Origin: JANWHF01 sp036276235 | Lineage (GTDB): Bacteria > Planctomycetota > Phycisphaerae > Tepidisphaerales > Tepidisphaeraceae | NCBI GenBank assembly: GCA_036276235.1 | Contig: DATBDZ010000284.1 | Span: forward strand, 1 to 10,539 | Direction: 5' to 3' | DNA: 10,539 bases | Notes under the pieces: model-generated | What the model saw: the letters and a program-made list of their open reading frames with translations, nothing else | What the model was told of the DNA's origin: nothing | Databases searched by the model: none | Position numbers and translations under genes: made by a program | Shown here: in pieces, positions 1 to 6,265 of the stretch | Position numbering within the stretch: the stretch's first letter is position 1 | Layout of the letters: each line of letters begins with the position of its first letter

Positions 1-39
1 GTGGATGTCACCTTAACAGCTTTTCGTCCGATGGACTGG

Positions 40-639
40 CTACCGCTGGAAGGTTCCGACGATCCTGGCGCGGGCGATGACATGCCGCGCCATGGCGTTG
101 AACAGCGCGGTGCGGCCGGCGCCGGCTTTCAGCGGGAGCATGCTGTCCAGCGCGAAGAACTGGAAGAAGTACCGGTGCGGCATGTCTCCCTTTGGCGGGG
201 CCATGCCCGCCCAGCCGACCTTTAGATTCGAATTCTTGCCCTGCATGTAGCATTGATCGGCGGCAGGGAATCCCTCGGGAATCAGATGCTCCGGCAGACT
301 CGTCTGCCGCGGCGGGATGTTGTACAGCAGCCAATGAACGAAGGGTTGCGGCGTCGGCGCATCGGGATCTTCCACCACCAGCGCCAGGGATTCGGCGCGC
401 TCCGGAACATCCGACCACGACAGTGGAGGTGAAATATTGTCGCCGTCGGCGCTGTATTTGAAGGGGATTTCGCCTTCGTCTTCGAATGCGTCGGATTGCA
501 GCTCGATACCGTTGGGGCCGCTGAGATCCGGCCGATACCACGCAAGCTTGTGTTCTCCGGCGCGATACCCAGGCTGGCCGCCGGTCATCAGAACGGGCAT
601 TCCTTTTACGGCACTCTTGAGCGCATCGGTAAATGTCAT
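40..639 (-). CDS. YbhB/YbcL-family (PEBP, Raf kinase inhibitor-like) protein
   Basis: Predicted 199-residue phosphatidylethanolamine-binding-protein-like protein. Visible family signatures are the SPPLSW segment (about 70-75), the ligand-pocket DPDAP motif (91-95) followed by VHW with His103, GMAPPKG (145-151, in place of the more usual GPCPP type), and HRYFFQFFALD (155-165). The family binds anionic or phospholipid-like ligands; the cellular role of bacterial members is mostly unknown. About 45 residues precede the usual domain start (near IELQSDAF), which is longer than the compact E. coli homologues. I see no clear signal peptide, so it is probably cytoplasmic. Start choice: a GTG at 648 opens the frame further, but it lies inside the GGAGGTG Shine-Dalgarno. 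The ATG at 639 sits 8 nt downstream of GGAGG and is preferred. It is divergent from the small membrane-protein gene, with a palindromic element between them. Confidence 0.9.
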   Translation of the reverse strand: MTFTDALKSAVKGMPVLMTGGQPGYRAGEHKLAWYRPDLSGPNGIELQSDAFEDEGEIPFKYSADGDNISPPLSWSDVPERAESLALVVEDPDAPTPQPFVHWLLYNIPPRQTSLPEHLIPEGFPAADQCYMQGKNSNLKVGWAGMAPPKGDMPHRYFFQFFALDSMLPLKAGAGRTALFNAMARHVIARARIVGTFQR

Positions 640-645
640 GGCTTT

Positions 646-652
646 CACCTCC
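646..652 (-). promoter_or_regulatory. Ribosome binding site deciding the PEBP gene start
   Basis: On the minus strand these bases read GGAGGTG. The strong GGAGG core is 8 nt from the ATG at 639. The competing GTG start overlaps the SD itself and so is unlikely to be used. Confidence 0.75.
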
Positions 653-727
653 GCAAACTGAAGCTATGCTGCTTGCAATTGTCGTTCCGAAGTTTTCGTT
701 CTGAGGCACTTTGGGTTCGAATCTGCT

Positions 728-786
728 GTAGGGTGGGTAGTCGCCCACCGCGAGCGGGGAGTGGTGGGCGAGTACTCCCACCCTAC
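728..786. repeat. Composite palindromic element (GTAGGGTGGG ... CCCACCCTAC)
   Basis: A 59-bp inverted repeat. The left arm (728-749) starts GTAGGGTGGG and ends CGCCCACC. The right arm (763-786) starts GGTGGGCG and ends CCCACCCTAC. The arms are complementary over 10 + 8 bp, with an internal loop of unequal length (4 versus 6 nt), around a 13-nt spacer. Each arm is also a hairpin by itself (GGTGGG ... CCCACC). It lies in the gap between divergent genes and does not look like a simple terminator, because no T-tract follows on either strand. The architecture matches the other composite palindromes in this window. Confidence 0.85.
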
Positions 787-845
787 GTGCATTCGCTATG
801 TTTTTCGAGCGCCACTTTGCCCACGGAAATGAAGAGGAATTACGG

Positions 846-1058
846 ATGAAAGCCTATCTCATTACCACCGGATTGCTCTTTGCCGCGATGGCGGTTGTGC
901 ATGTGGCGCGCGCGGTTGCGGAATGGCCGCGGGATCACGCGGGGATGATGTTCCTCATACACATGTCCGCGCTGGTCCTGTTACCAGGGGCGTTGGCCTG
1001 GTGGGCATTTGTGGTGTGGCGAAAAGTCTCGGCTATCGACTCAGAGATTCGCGGCTGA
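846..1058 (+). CDS. Small two-helix integral membrane protein, unknown function
   Basis: Predicted 70-residue protein with two hydrophobic segments, roughly residues 3-22 (YLITTGLLFAAMAVVHVARA) and 38-57 (LIHMSALVLLPGALAWWAFV). A short charged connector (EWPRDH) lies between them, and the tail is polar (WRKVSAIDSEIRG). It resembles in style the small membrane proteins starting MKxYLIxTG followed by a His/Arg-containing first helix that are common in environmental bacterial genomes, but I cannot assign a function. Start choice: the frame opens at ATG 798, but GAGGA at 834-838 is 7 nt from the ATG at 846, and translation from there begins directly with the first helix. The 3' end overlaps the convergent epimerase gene by 26 bp. 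Confidence 0.68.
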   Translation: MKAYLITTGLLFAAMAVVHVARAVAEWPRDHAGMMFLIHMSALVLLPGALAWWAFVVWRKVSAIDSEIRG

Positions 1059-2094
1059 TCTGCGTGGCGTGAATCTCGGTGAAGATATCGGCCAGGCTTT
1101 TGCTGACAGTCCACGCCGGGTAATGGGCGCGCGCCTTGGCCAGATCGCTGATGTAGCAGATGTGATCGCCGGCACGGCTTTGGTCGCAATATTCCGTGAT
1201 CATCTTGCGGCCGGAGATGCTTTCGATTATCGCGATCGCTTCGAGGATGGAGCAACTGTTGGCGCGGCCGCCGCCGAGATTGTACACCTCCGCCGGGCGC
1301 GGGCTTTGAATGAACGCGTGGATGAAGCGCGCGACGTCCAGCGAGTGAAGATTGTCGCGGACCTGTTTGCCTTTGAACCCGAAGATCGTATACGGGCGGC
1401 GTTCGAGATTGCACTTGATCAAGTAACTGAGAAAGCCGTGCAGCTCGACGCCGCTGTGATAGGGGCCGGTGAGGCAGCCGCCGCGCAGGCAGCATGTCCG
1501 CATCCCAAAATAGCGCCCGTACTCCTGCACCATAATATCGGCGGCGAGCTTCGACGCGCCAAACAGCGAATGCTTCGATTGATCGATGCGCATCTGCTCG
1601 TTGATGCCATTGAAAACCTTGGCGTCGGCATAATCCCAGCGCGTCGGCTTTTCGATCAGGGCGAGCTCGTTGGGCGCGTCGCCGTAGACTTTGTTGGTGG
1701 AGAGAAGAACGAAGGGCGCTTCAGGTGAGAACTGCCGTGCCGCTTCAAGGACATTGAGAGTGCCGACAGCGTTGATGTCAAAGTCATCGAATGGCCGCCG
1801 GGCGGCAAGATCATGCGAAGGCTGCGCAGCGGCATGGACGATCGCATCGGGGCGGATTTTCTGAATGAGGGACACGATTGCCGCGCGATCGCGGATGTCC
1901 AGCTCGTGATGGGTGAAGCTCGCGAGCGTGCGAGTGAGGCGATGCTGATTCCATCGCGTGTCGGCATCCGGCCCAAACAAATCCGCTCGCGTGTTGTTAT
2001 CCAGCCCCTCGACGGCCCAACCCAGCAACGAAAAGTAAGAGCAGACTTCCGACCCGATCAAACCCGATGATCCCGTAACCAGCAGTCGCTTCAT
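1033..2094 (-). CDS. NAD-dependent epimerase/dehydratase, CDP-paratose 2-epimerase-like
   Basis: Predicted 353-residue extended short-chain dehydrogenase/reductase. The N-terminal Rossmann motif GSSGLIG (8-14) and Asp32 at the end of beta-2 suggest NAD(H). HAAAQPSHD (87-95) and STNKVYGD (132-139) are the usual nucleotide-sugar epimerase elements. The segment RGGCLTGPYHSGVELHGFLS (204-223), then GKQVRDNLHS (242-251) and EVYNLGGGR (269-277), fit the branch annotated as CDP-paratose/CDP-tyvelose 2-epimerase-like. The canonical YxxxK active site reads FGASK (178-182), with Phe at the Tyr position. From memory this is common in this branch, so the reaction should be treated as uncertain. Likely role: nucleotide-sugar modification for surface polysaccharide. 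No glycosyltransferase or other sugar gene is adjacent. ATG start at 2094; no strong Shine-Dalgarno is visible. It diverges from the aminotransferase gene. Confidence 0.87.
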   Translation of the reverse strand: MKRLLVTGSSGLIGSEVCSYFSLLGWAVEGLDNNTRADLFGPDADTRWNQHRLTRTLASFTHHELDIRDRAAIVSLIQKIRPDAIVHAAAQPSHDLAARRPFDDFDINAVGTLNVLEAARQFSPEAPFVLLSTNKVYGDAPNELALIEKPTRWDYADAKVFNGINEQMRIDQSKHSLFGASKLAADIMVQEYGRYFGMRTCCLRGGCLTGPYHSGVELHGFLSYLIKCNLERRPYTIFGFKGKQVRDNLHSLDVARFIHAFIQSPRPAEVYNLGGGRANSCSILEAIAIIESISGRKMITEYCDQSRAGDHICYISDLAKARAHYPAWTVSKSLADIFTEIHATQISRESLSR

Positions 2095-2211
2095 GGTGCG
2101 AAGGATTCAGTACTCGACTTTAGTCGGTGGCGTCAAGCGAGAGCTTGAATTCCCCATCCGCCTCCGCTACCGTTCCCCGCCCGAAAGATCTATTCAATCA
2201 GGAGCGATTTC
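2095..2211. other. Divergent intergenic region with a small hairpin
   Basis: 117 bp between the divergent epimerase and aminotransferase genes, so promoters for both should lie here. I cannot pick out a convincing -35/-10 pair on either strand. A small perfect hairpin, TCAAGC-GAGA-GCTTGA, occupies 2133-2148. AGGAG at 2200-2204 is the aminotransferase ribosome binding site. Confidence 0.45.
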
Positions 2212-3417
2212 ATGTTTGCGCTTGCCGAACGCGTGAAGCTGGTTTCCGAGTCGATTACCCTGGCCGTCAGCGCCAAGGCCAACGCCATGAAGAAGGCGGG
2301 GATCGACGTCGTCGGCTTCGGCGCGGGCGAGCCTGATTTTGACACGCCTGCGTTCATCAAGGATGCCGCCAAGACAGCGCTGGATAAGGGGCAGACCAAA
2401 TACACGCCAACGCCCTGCTTCCCGGAGCTGCGCACGGCTATCGCCGAGAAGTTCAACCGGGAAAACGCCCTTCCCTATAAAGCCGATCAGATCACCACCG
2501 GCGCGGGCGGCAAGCATTGCCTGTACATGGCGTTCATGGCGATTCTCGACCCGGGCGACGAGGTGATCATCCCATCGCCGTATTGGGTGAGCTACCCCGA
2601 GCAGGTGAAGCTCGCGGGCGGCACCGCCAAAATCGTGCGCGGCGAAGAAGCCAACGGCTTCAAGATCACGCCGCACCAGCTTGATCGCGCGATCGGCCCG
2701 CGCACGAAAGTGCTGGTGATCAACTCGCCGAGCAATCCCGGCGGCCATGCATATACGCCGGCCGAGCTGAAGGCAATCGCCGACGTCGTTGAGAAGCATC
2801 CAAAGCTGGTTGTCTTCAGCGACGAGATTTACGAGAAGCTGGTCTACGACGGCTTGAAATTCGTCAGCTTCGCGACACTCGGGCCGACGCTGCTCGATCG
2901 CACGCTGACCTTTAACTGCCATAGCAAGAGTTTCGCGATGACCGGCTGGCGCGTCGGATATATCGGCGGCCCCAAGCCGGCGATCGACGCCATCAACAAG
3001 CTGCAATCGCAGATGAGCAGCCACATCACAAGCTTCATTCAGGTGCCCGCGATGACGGCACTCACCGACCCGCGCGGCGCCGAAAGCGTGGAATCGATGC
3101 GCCGCGAATTCGAGCAGCGCGGCAAGCATATGTGGGAACGCCTGGCCGCCCTGCCAAAGGTCACCTGCGTCCGTCCGCAAGGCGCGTTTTATTGCTTCCC
3201 CAACGTGAGCGCCTATTTCGGCAAATCAGTCGGCGGCGCACAGATTACCGATGCCGTCAGCTTCGCCGCGGCACTTCTCGAGCAGGCGCACGTGGCGGTA
3301 GTCCCCGGCAACGACAGCGGCTTCGAAACCCACGTCCGCCTCAGCTTCGCCACCAGCATGGCGCAGATCGACAAGGGGATCGATCGGATCGGCGAGTTTT
3401 TGCGCAAGCTGGCATAG
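2212..3417 (+). CDS. Pyridoxal-phosphate aminotransferase, class I (aspartate aminotransferase type)
   Basis: Predicted 401-residue fold-type I PLP enzyme of the bacterial aspartate/prephenate aminotransferase group. Visible residues are GAGEPDFDTP (38-47), GAGGK (97-101), PYWVSYPE with the ring-stacking Trp125, SPSNPGG with Asn175, SDEIYEKL with Asp204 (pairs with the pyridine nitrogen) and Tyr207, the Schiff-base Lys239 in HSKSFAMTGWRVGY with phosphate-binding Arg247, and the carboxylate-binding Arg376 in THVRLSF. Length is normal for the family. It transfers amino groups between aspartate or a similar amino acid and 2-oxoglutarate in the cytoplasm. Substrate preference cannot be fixed from motifs, so I give no symbol. 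ATG start with AGGAG 7 nt upstream. No operon partner is evident; the next plus-strand gene lies 244 bp away, beyond a large palindrome. The stop codon lies inside a 27-bp tandem duplication. Confidence 0.93.
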   Translation: MFALAERVKLVSESITLAVSAKANAMKKAGIDVVGFGAGEPDFDTPAFIKDAAKTALDKGQTKYTPTPCFPELRTAIAEKFNRENALPYKADQITTGAGGKHCLYMAFMAILDPGDEVIIPSPYWVSYPEQVKLAGGTAKIVRGEEANGFKITPHQLDRAIGPRTKVLVINSPSNPGGHAYTPAELKAIADVVEKHPKLVVFSDEIYEKLVYDGLKFVSFATLGPTLLDRTLTFNCHSKSFAMTGWRVGYIGGPKPAIDAINKLQSQMSSHITSFIQVPAMTALTDPRGAESVESMRREFEQRGKHMWERLAALPKVTCVRPQGAFYCFPNVSAYFGKSVGGAQITDAVSFAAALLEQAHVAVVPGNDSGFETHVRLSFATSMAQIDKGIDRIGEFLRKLA

Positions 3418-3457
3418 GGAGAGGAACTGCGGAAGCTGGCATAGGGAGAGGAATCTG
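3404..3457. repeat. 27-bp tandem duplication across the aminotransferase stop
   Basis: Two adjacent copies, 3404-3430 and 3431-3457, share the exact 21-nt core found at 3406-3426 and 3433-3453, which contains AAGCTGGCATAGGGAGAGG. The first copy contains the last aminotransferase codons and its TAG (3415-3417). The second is non-coding. It looks like a recent local slippage or duplication. Confidence 0.85.
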
Positions 3458-3540
3458 AGGATGGAGGATTGAGGATAGAGGATGGCAAGCGCTCGACTGC
3501 CGTAGCCTTCGCTATCCTCTATCCTCAATCCTCCATCCTC
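3457..3540. repeat. Heptamer-built perfect inverted repeat (GAGGATN arrays)
   Basis: The left arm (3457-3483/4) is four heptamers GAGGATG, GAGGATT, GAGGATA, GAGGATG. The right arm (3513/4-3540) is four heptamers of form NATCCTC in complementary order. The arms match perfectly for 27 bp around a loop of about 30 nt (3484-3513). It could terminate the aminotransferase transcript or protect its 3' end, but no U-tract follows, so intrinsic termination is not supported. The remaining gap to the next gene (3541-3661) holds nothing I can identify beyond the putative promoter space for the gene at 3662. Confidence 0.92.
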
Positions 3541-3661
3541 GAATTCGATCGTCGCCTCGTAGGATATTGGATACCTATCCCCCACCACTCTCATCCGATA
3601 CGATTACCATCGGGCGCGGCTAACGCCGCTGCTTGCGGTTTGTCTAATCTGATGAGCGGAC

Positions 3662-4882
3662 ATGCGATATCAGTCGGCGGCCCTTTTATTGGCGTTATTA
3701 CTGGCTTCCCCGCTGTGGGCGGCGGAAGATCCGTCACGGATTGCCCAGATCGATGCAGCCCGATCTGATGCGATCGACGCCCTGCGGCGAGAAATTCTTG
3801 CCGCCTCCATTCTGCCCGATGCCACCGTGCAAAATCTCGTCGAGAAAGCCGGCGGCGAAGGGGTCATCAGCAAAGCCCTCACCGGCGCCCAGCAGATGGG
3901 CGGGCCGCGCTGGATCGACGATCAAACCTGCCAGATCACCATGTCGATCGAGGGTGAAACGATTGCCAAGGCGGTGGAAGATATCGCGCGAACTCGGCCG
4001 CGGGCGCTGTCGGTTTCGCCGCAGGAATTGCACGACAAGTTAAAGCGATGGAGCCGTCGAACATTCTCGGCCGTGGGGACGAGCATCGGCTGGTCGGCGG
4101 TCGATCGGCTGCATCCGGATCCGGCGCAAGCCAACTGGCAGATGGTGAGCGACGACGCCCGCCGCAAGGCAATTGGCCTGGCCAAGCAGTCGGCGGTTGC
4201 TGCGGTACTCGAAAGCCTAAAGCCGGTGGCGCTGGAAGGGACGCATTCGATCGGCGAAGTGCTCGCCCTTCCCGCGGCCGATGTGGAGCTTCGCAAATGG
4301 CTCAGCGGCCGTCCGATCACGGCAGTGCAATTCCGCGATAATCTGGAGATTCGCCTCGCGCTATCAGTTGCGCCGCAGGAGTTCTGGCCGGTGCTCAAGG
4401 AGATTTTGCAGAAGCAGAAGGCGGTGCCAGTGCCGACCAAAACCGCCGACTGGATTCGCGTGCGCGAACAGATGATCGCGCGGATGGCCCCGCCGATCGG
4501 CAGCGGAATGGCCACGCCCGACGGCGGCGCGCCACAGCGGCAGGCGATCGCCCTGCCCGCCCAGCCGCCACGCTGGGTGAGTGATGCGATCGATGCGACA
4601 GGGACCGCCGGCCCCGCCGGCTCGGCGCTGCGCACGGCCCGCGCCGCCGAAAGCGCCGCCGGCCAGCAACTTCGCGATAAGATCAACGCGCTGGTCCTCA
4701 CCCCCGGCCTGACCCTCGCCGACGCGGCTCATCAGGACGCGCGAATCGAGCAGGCGATTACCCGAAGCATCGCCCGCGCCCACATCTCAAAGGTAGACTA
4801 CGACACCCCCACCCGCGGCTCCGTCCGGGCCAAACTCTCGCTCAATCTGGAAGACCTGTGGCGCGAGATGAATTCGCAGTAA
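3662..4882 (+). CDS. Secreted protein of unknown function with three related segments (LPP20-like architecture?)
   Basis: Predicted 406-residue protein that I do not recognise as a named family. An N-terminal signal peptide is clear: RYQSAALLLALLLASPLWAA, with cleavage near residue 20-21 before EDPSR. There is no lipobox Cys. Three segments share one layout: an Ala/Arg-rich helix, a variable middle, then an alternating hydrophobic strand and a terminal amphipathic helix with Trp or Val. They span about 32-108 (strand QITMSIEG), 166-249 (strand LEIRLALSV, then FWPVLKEI) and 323-403 (strand VRAKLSLNL, then LWREM). This is reminiscent of LPP20/FlgT-type envelope domains, but the similarity is by eye only. 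A low-complexity Pro/Ala/Gly linker (about 275-322) separates the last two segments. Likely periplasmic or envelope-associated. The ATG at 3662 is chosen because it yields the signal peptide; the Shine-Dalgarno is weak. A 147-bp multi-hairpin element starts 4 nt after the stop. Confidence 0.82.
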   Translation: MRYQSAALLLALLLASPLWAAEDPSRIAQIDAARSDAIDALRREILAASILPDATVQNLVEKAGGEGVISKALTGAQQMGGPRWIDDQTCQITMSIEGETIAKAVEDIARTRPRALSVSPQELHDKLKRWSRRTFSAVGTSIGWSAVDRLHPDPAQANWQMVSDDARRKAIGLAKQSAVAAVLESLKPVALEGTHSIGEVLALPAADVELRKWLSGRPITAVQFRDNLEIRLALSVAPQEFWPVLKEILQKQKAVPVPTKTADWIRVREQMIARMAPPIGSGMATPDGGAPQRQAIALPAQPPRWVSDAIDATGTAGPAGSALRTARAAESAAGQQLRDKINALVLTPGLTLADAAHQDARIEQAITRSIARAHISKVDYDTPTRGSVRAKLSLNLEDLWREMNSQ

Positions 4883-4886
4883 CTTC

Positions 4887-5033
4887 GTGGCACGGGTTTC
4901 CAACCCGTGTGTCCTGGTACTCCAGGACGTTGGTCGGTACCCCGACCAAATCAGCAAGGAGCGAAGCGAAAGTGGAATTGAGAAAAGCCAAAGCTGCGGA
5001 GTACCGCAGCCACGGGTTGAAAACCCGTGCCAC
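4887..5033. repeat. 147-bp multi-hairpin palindromic element
   Basis: The outer arms are a perfect 12-bp inverted repeat, GTGGCACGGGTT (4887-4898) and AACCCGTGCCAC (5022-5033). Five compact hairpins lie inside. Two are CACGGGTT/AACCCGTG with 3-nt loops (4891-4909 and 5011-5029). The other three are GTCCTGG-TACT-CCAGGAC (4911-4928), TTGGTCGG-TACC-CCGACCAA (4930-4949) and GCTGCGG-AGTA-CCGCAGC (4993-5010). A purine-rich linker (4951-4992) contains GGAGCGAAGCGAAAG. The element fills nearly the whole 188-bp gap between the secreted protein gene and nnrE, and so is probably transcribed. It could be a miniature mobile repeat or a structured UTR. Confidence 0.9.
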
Positions 5034-5070
5034 TTCAATCCTGCCCGAGGTATCATTCGCTCGCACGACG

Positions 5071-5713
<643 letters not shown>

Positions 5714-5718
<5 letters not shown>

Positions 5719-5792
5719 GTTTCAGGTTTCAAGTTTCAGGTTTCGGGTGCGCTCTGATCCTGAAACTCGAAACTCGAAAACTGAAACTCATT
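5714..5792. repeat. Heptamer-built inverted repeat (GTTTCAR arrays) after nnrE
   Basis: The left arm contains four heptamers in series from 5719: GTTTCAG, GTTTCAA, GTTTCAG, GTTTCGG. The right arm (5759-5792) has the complementary TGAAACT/CGAAACT units with one 8-nt unit. The outer 12 bp, AATGAGTTTCAG (5714-5725) and CTGAAACTCATT (5781-5792), are perfect. By eye, about 27 of 31 arm positions pair. The nnrE stop codon (5716-5718) is inside the outer arm. The structure could act as a 3' hairpin for the nnrE transcript. Confidence 0.85.
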
Positions 5793-5813
5793 CAGAAGCC
5801 TAAACTCCACCTT

Positions 5814-5848
5814 CTCCTGGTTTCTGGCTCCTGGCTCCTGGCTTCTTC
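5814..5848. repeat. One-sided heptamer array (CTCCTGG type)
   Basis: Five consecutive period-7 units: CTCCTGG, TTTCTGG, CTCCTGG, CTCCTGG, CTTCTTC. No complementary arm is present nearby, unlike the other two heptamer arrays. It ends 3 nt before the putative -35 box of the tRNA promoter. Confidence 0.8.
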
Positions 5849-5851
5849 CAC

Positions 5852-5880
5852 TTGACACTGCCACTCAGGGAGGCAACTAT
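5852..5880 (+). promoter_or_regulatory. Putative sigma-70-type promoter for tRNA-Glu
   Basis: A perfect TTGACA (5852-5857) is followed after 17 nt by AACTAT (5875-5880), a weak match to TATAAT that keeps the A at position 2 and T at position 6. Transcription would start near 5887, just ahead of the tRNA at 5896, which is sensible for a stand-alone tRNA. Confidence 0.55.
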
Positions 5881-5895
5881 TAGCCCAGCACAGAC

Positions 5896-5968
5896 GCCCC
5901 CATCGTCTAGTGGCCCAGGATATCTGGTTCTCAGCCAGAGGACAGGGGTTCGACTCCCCTTGGGGGTA
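5896..5968 (+). tRNA. tRNA-Glu (anticodon CTC)
   Basis: A 73-nt cloverleaf is visible. The acceptor stem is GCCCCCA (5896-5902) with TGGGGGT (5961-5967), including a terminal G-T pair; the discriminator is A5968. The D arm runs from GTC (5905-5907) to GAT (5919-5921). The anticodon stem is TCTGG (5923-5927) with CCAGA (5935-5939), and the loop TTCTCAG carries anticodon CTC (5930-5932), which reads GAG. The variable loop is GGAC. The T arm is AGGGG-TTCGACT-CCCCT (5944-5960). The D-arm sequence CGTCTAGTGGCCCAGGA is typical of bacterial tRNA-Glu. CCA is not encoded. It stands alone with its own promoter-like and terminator sequences. Confidence 0.97.
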
Positions 5969-6003
5969 TTGGTTTTGCTAGGCATCGCCGCCACACGAAA
6001 TGG

Positions 6004-6034
6004 AAAGCCCCGGCAAAACCGGGGTTTTCTCGAT
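6004..6034 (+). terminator. Rho-independent terminator after tRNA-Glu
   Basis: Stem CCCCGG (6008-6013), loop CAAAA, stem CCGGGG (6019-6024), then TTTTCTCGATTTT. Flanking A residues upstream pair with the T run, and a G-T pair extends the stem. Placed 36 nt after the tRNA 3' end. Confidence 0.85.
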
Positions 6035-6132
6035 TTTGTCGCCGCTCGGTTGCGAGCCCATTTCACCCGTTTACGCACTGTCTTGCCGCCCTCGCTGGCG
6101 ATCGACAGCCTCGCTTTACGCCTCTTATCTTC

Positions 6133-6221
6133 GGGTGCCACAGGTCGGCGCACTCGCAGACCTGTGCCCTTCGCGCGAGCCACAGGGCACAGGTCTCGGA
6201 GTACCGCGACCTGTGGCACCC
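6133..6221. repeat. Nested composite palindrome (CACAGGTC family)
   Basis: An 89-bp element. The outer arms GGGTGCCACAGGTCG (6133-6147) and CGACCTGTGGCACCC (6207-6221) are perfectly complementary over 15 bp. Nested inside them, AGACCTGTGCCCT (6158-6170) and AGGGCACAGGTCT (6184-6196) are perfectly complementary over 13 bp. The right-hand part alone folds as CACAGGTC ... CGG-AGTA-CCG ... GACCTGTG. It sits between the tRNA terminator and the 3' end of the convergent DUF1552 gene. The rest of 5969-6265, mainly 6038-6132, shows nothing recognisable. Confidence 0.9.
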
Positions 6222-6265
6222 ATTGGTGCCATCAGGGAAGCGGGCAGGCGACCACAGCTCGGCGA

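Noticed and set aside
2194..3180. 328-residue minus-strand open frame.
   Set aside because: It is antisense to the aminotransferase gene, which has all catalytic residues and a good ribosome binding site.
3457..3540. Intrinsic terminator for the aminotransferase gene.
   Set aside because: The stem is strong, but the loop is about 30 nt and no U-tract follows on either strand, so it is listed only as a repeat.
4858..5070. N-terminal extension of nnrE by 71 residues.
   Set aside because: The extra residues are translated from the multi-hairpin element and from overlap with the previous gene. The conserved domain begins at ATG 5071.
5896..5968. tRNA-Glu as an integration (att) site for a genomic island.
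   Set aside because: No integrase is in the window, and I see no second copy of the tRNA 3' end on either side.
5800..6219. 139-residue minus-strand frame over the tRNA region.
   Set aside because: It crosses the tRNA, terminator and palindrome antisense and has no protein-like signature.
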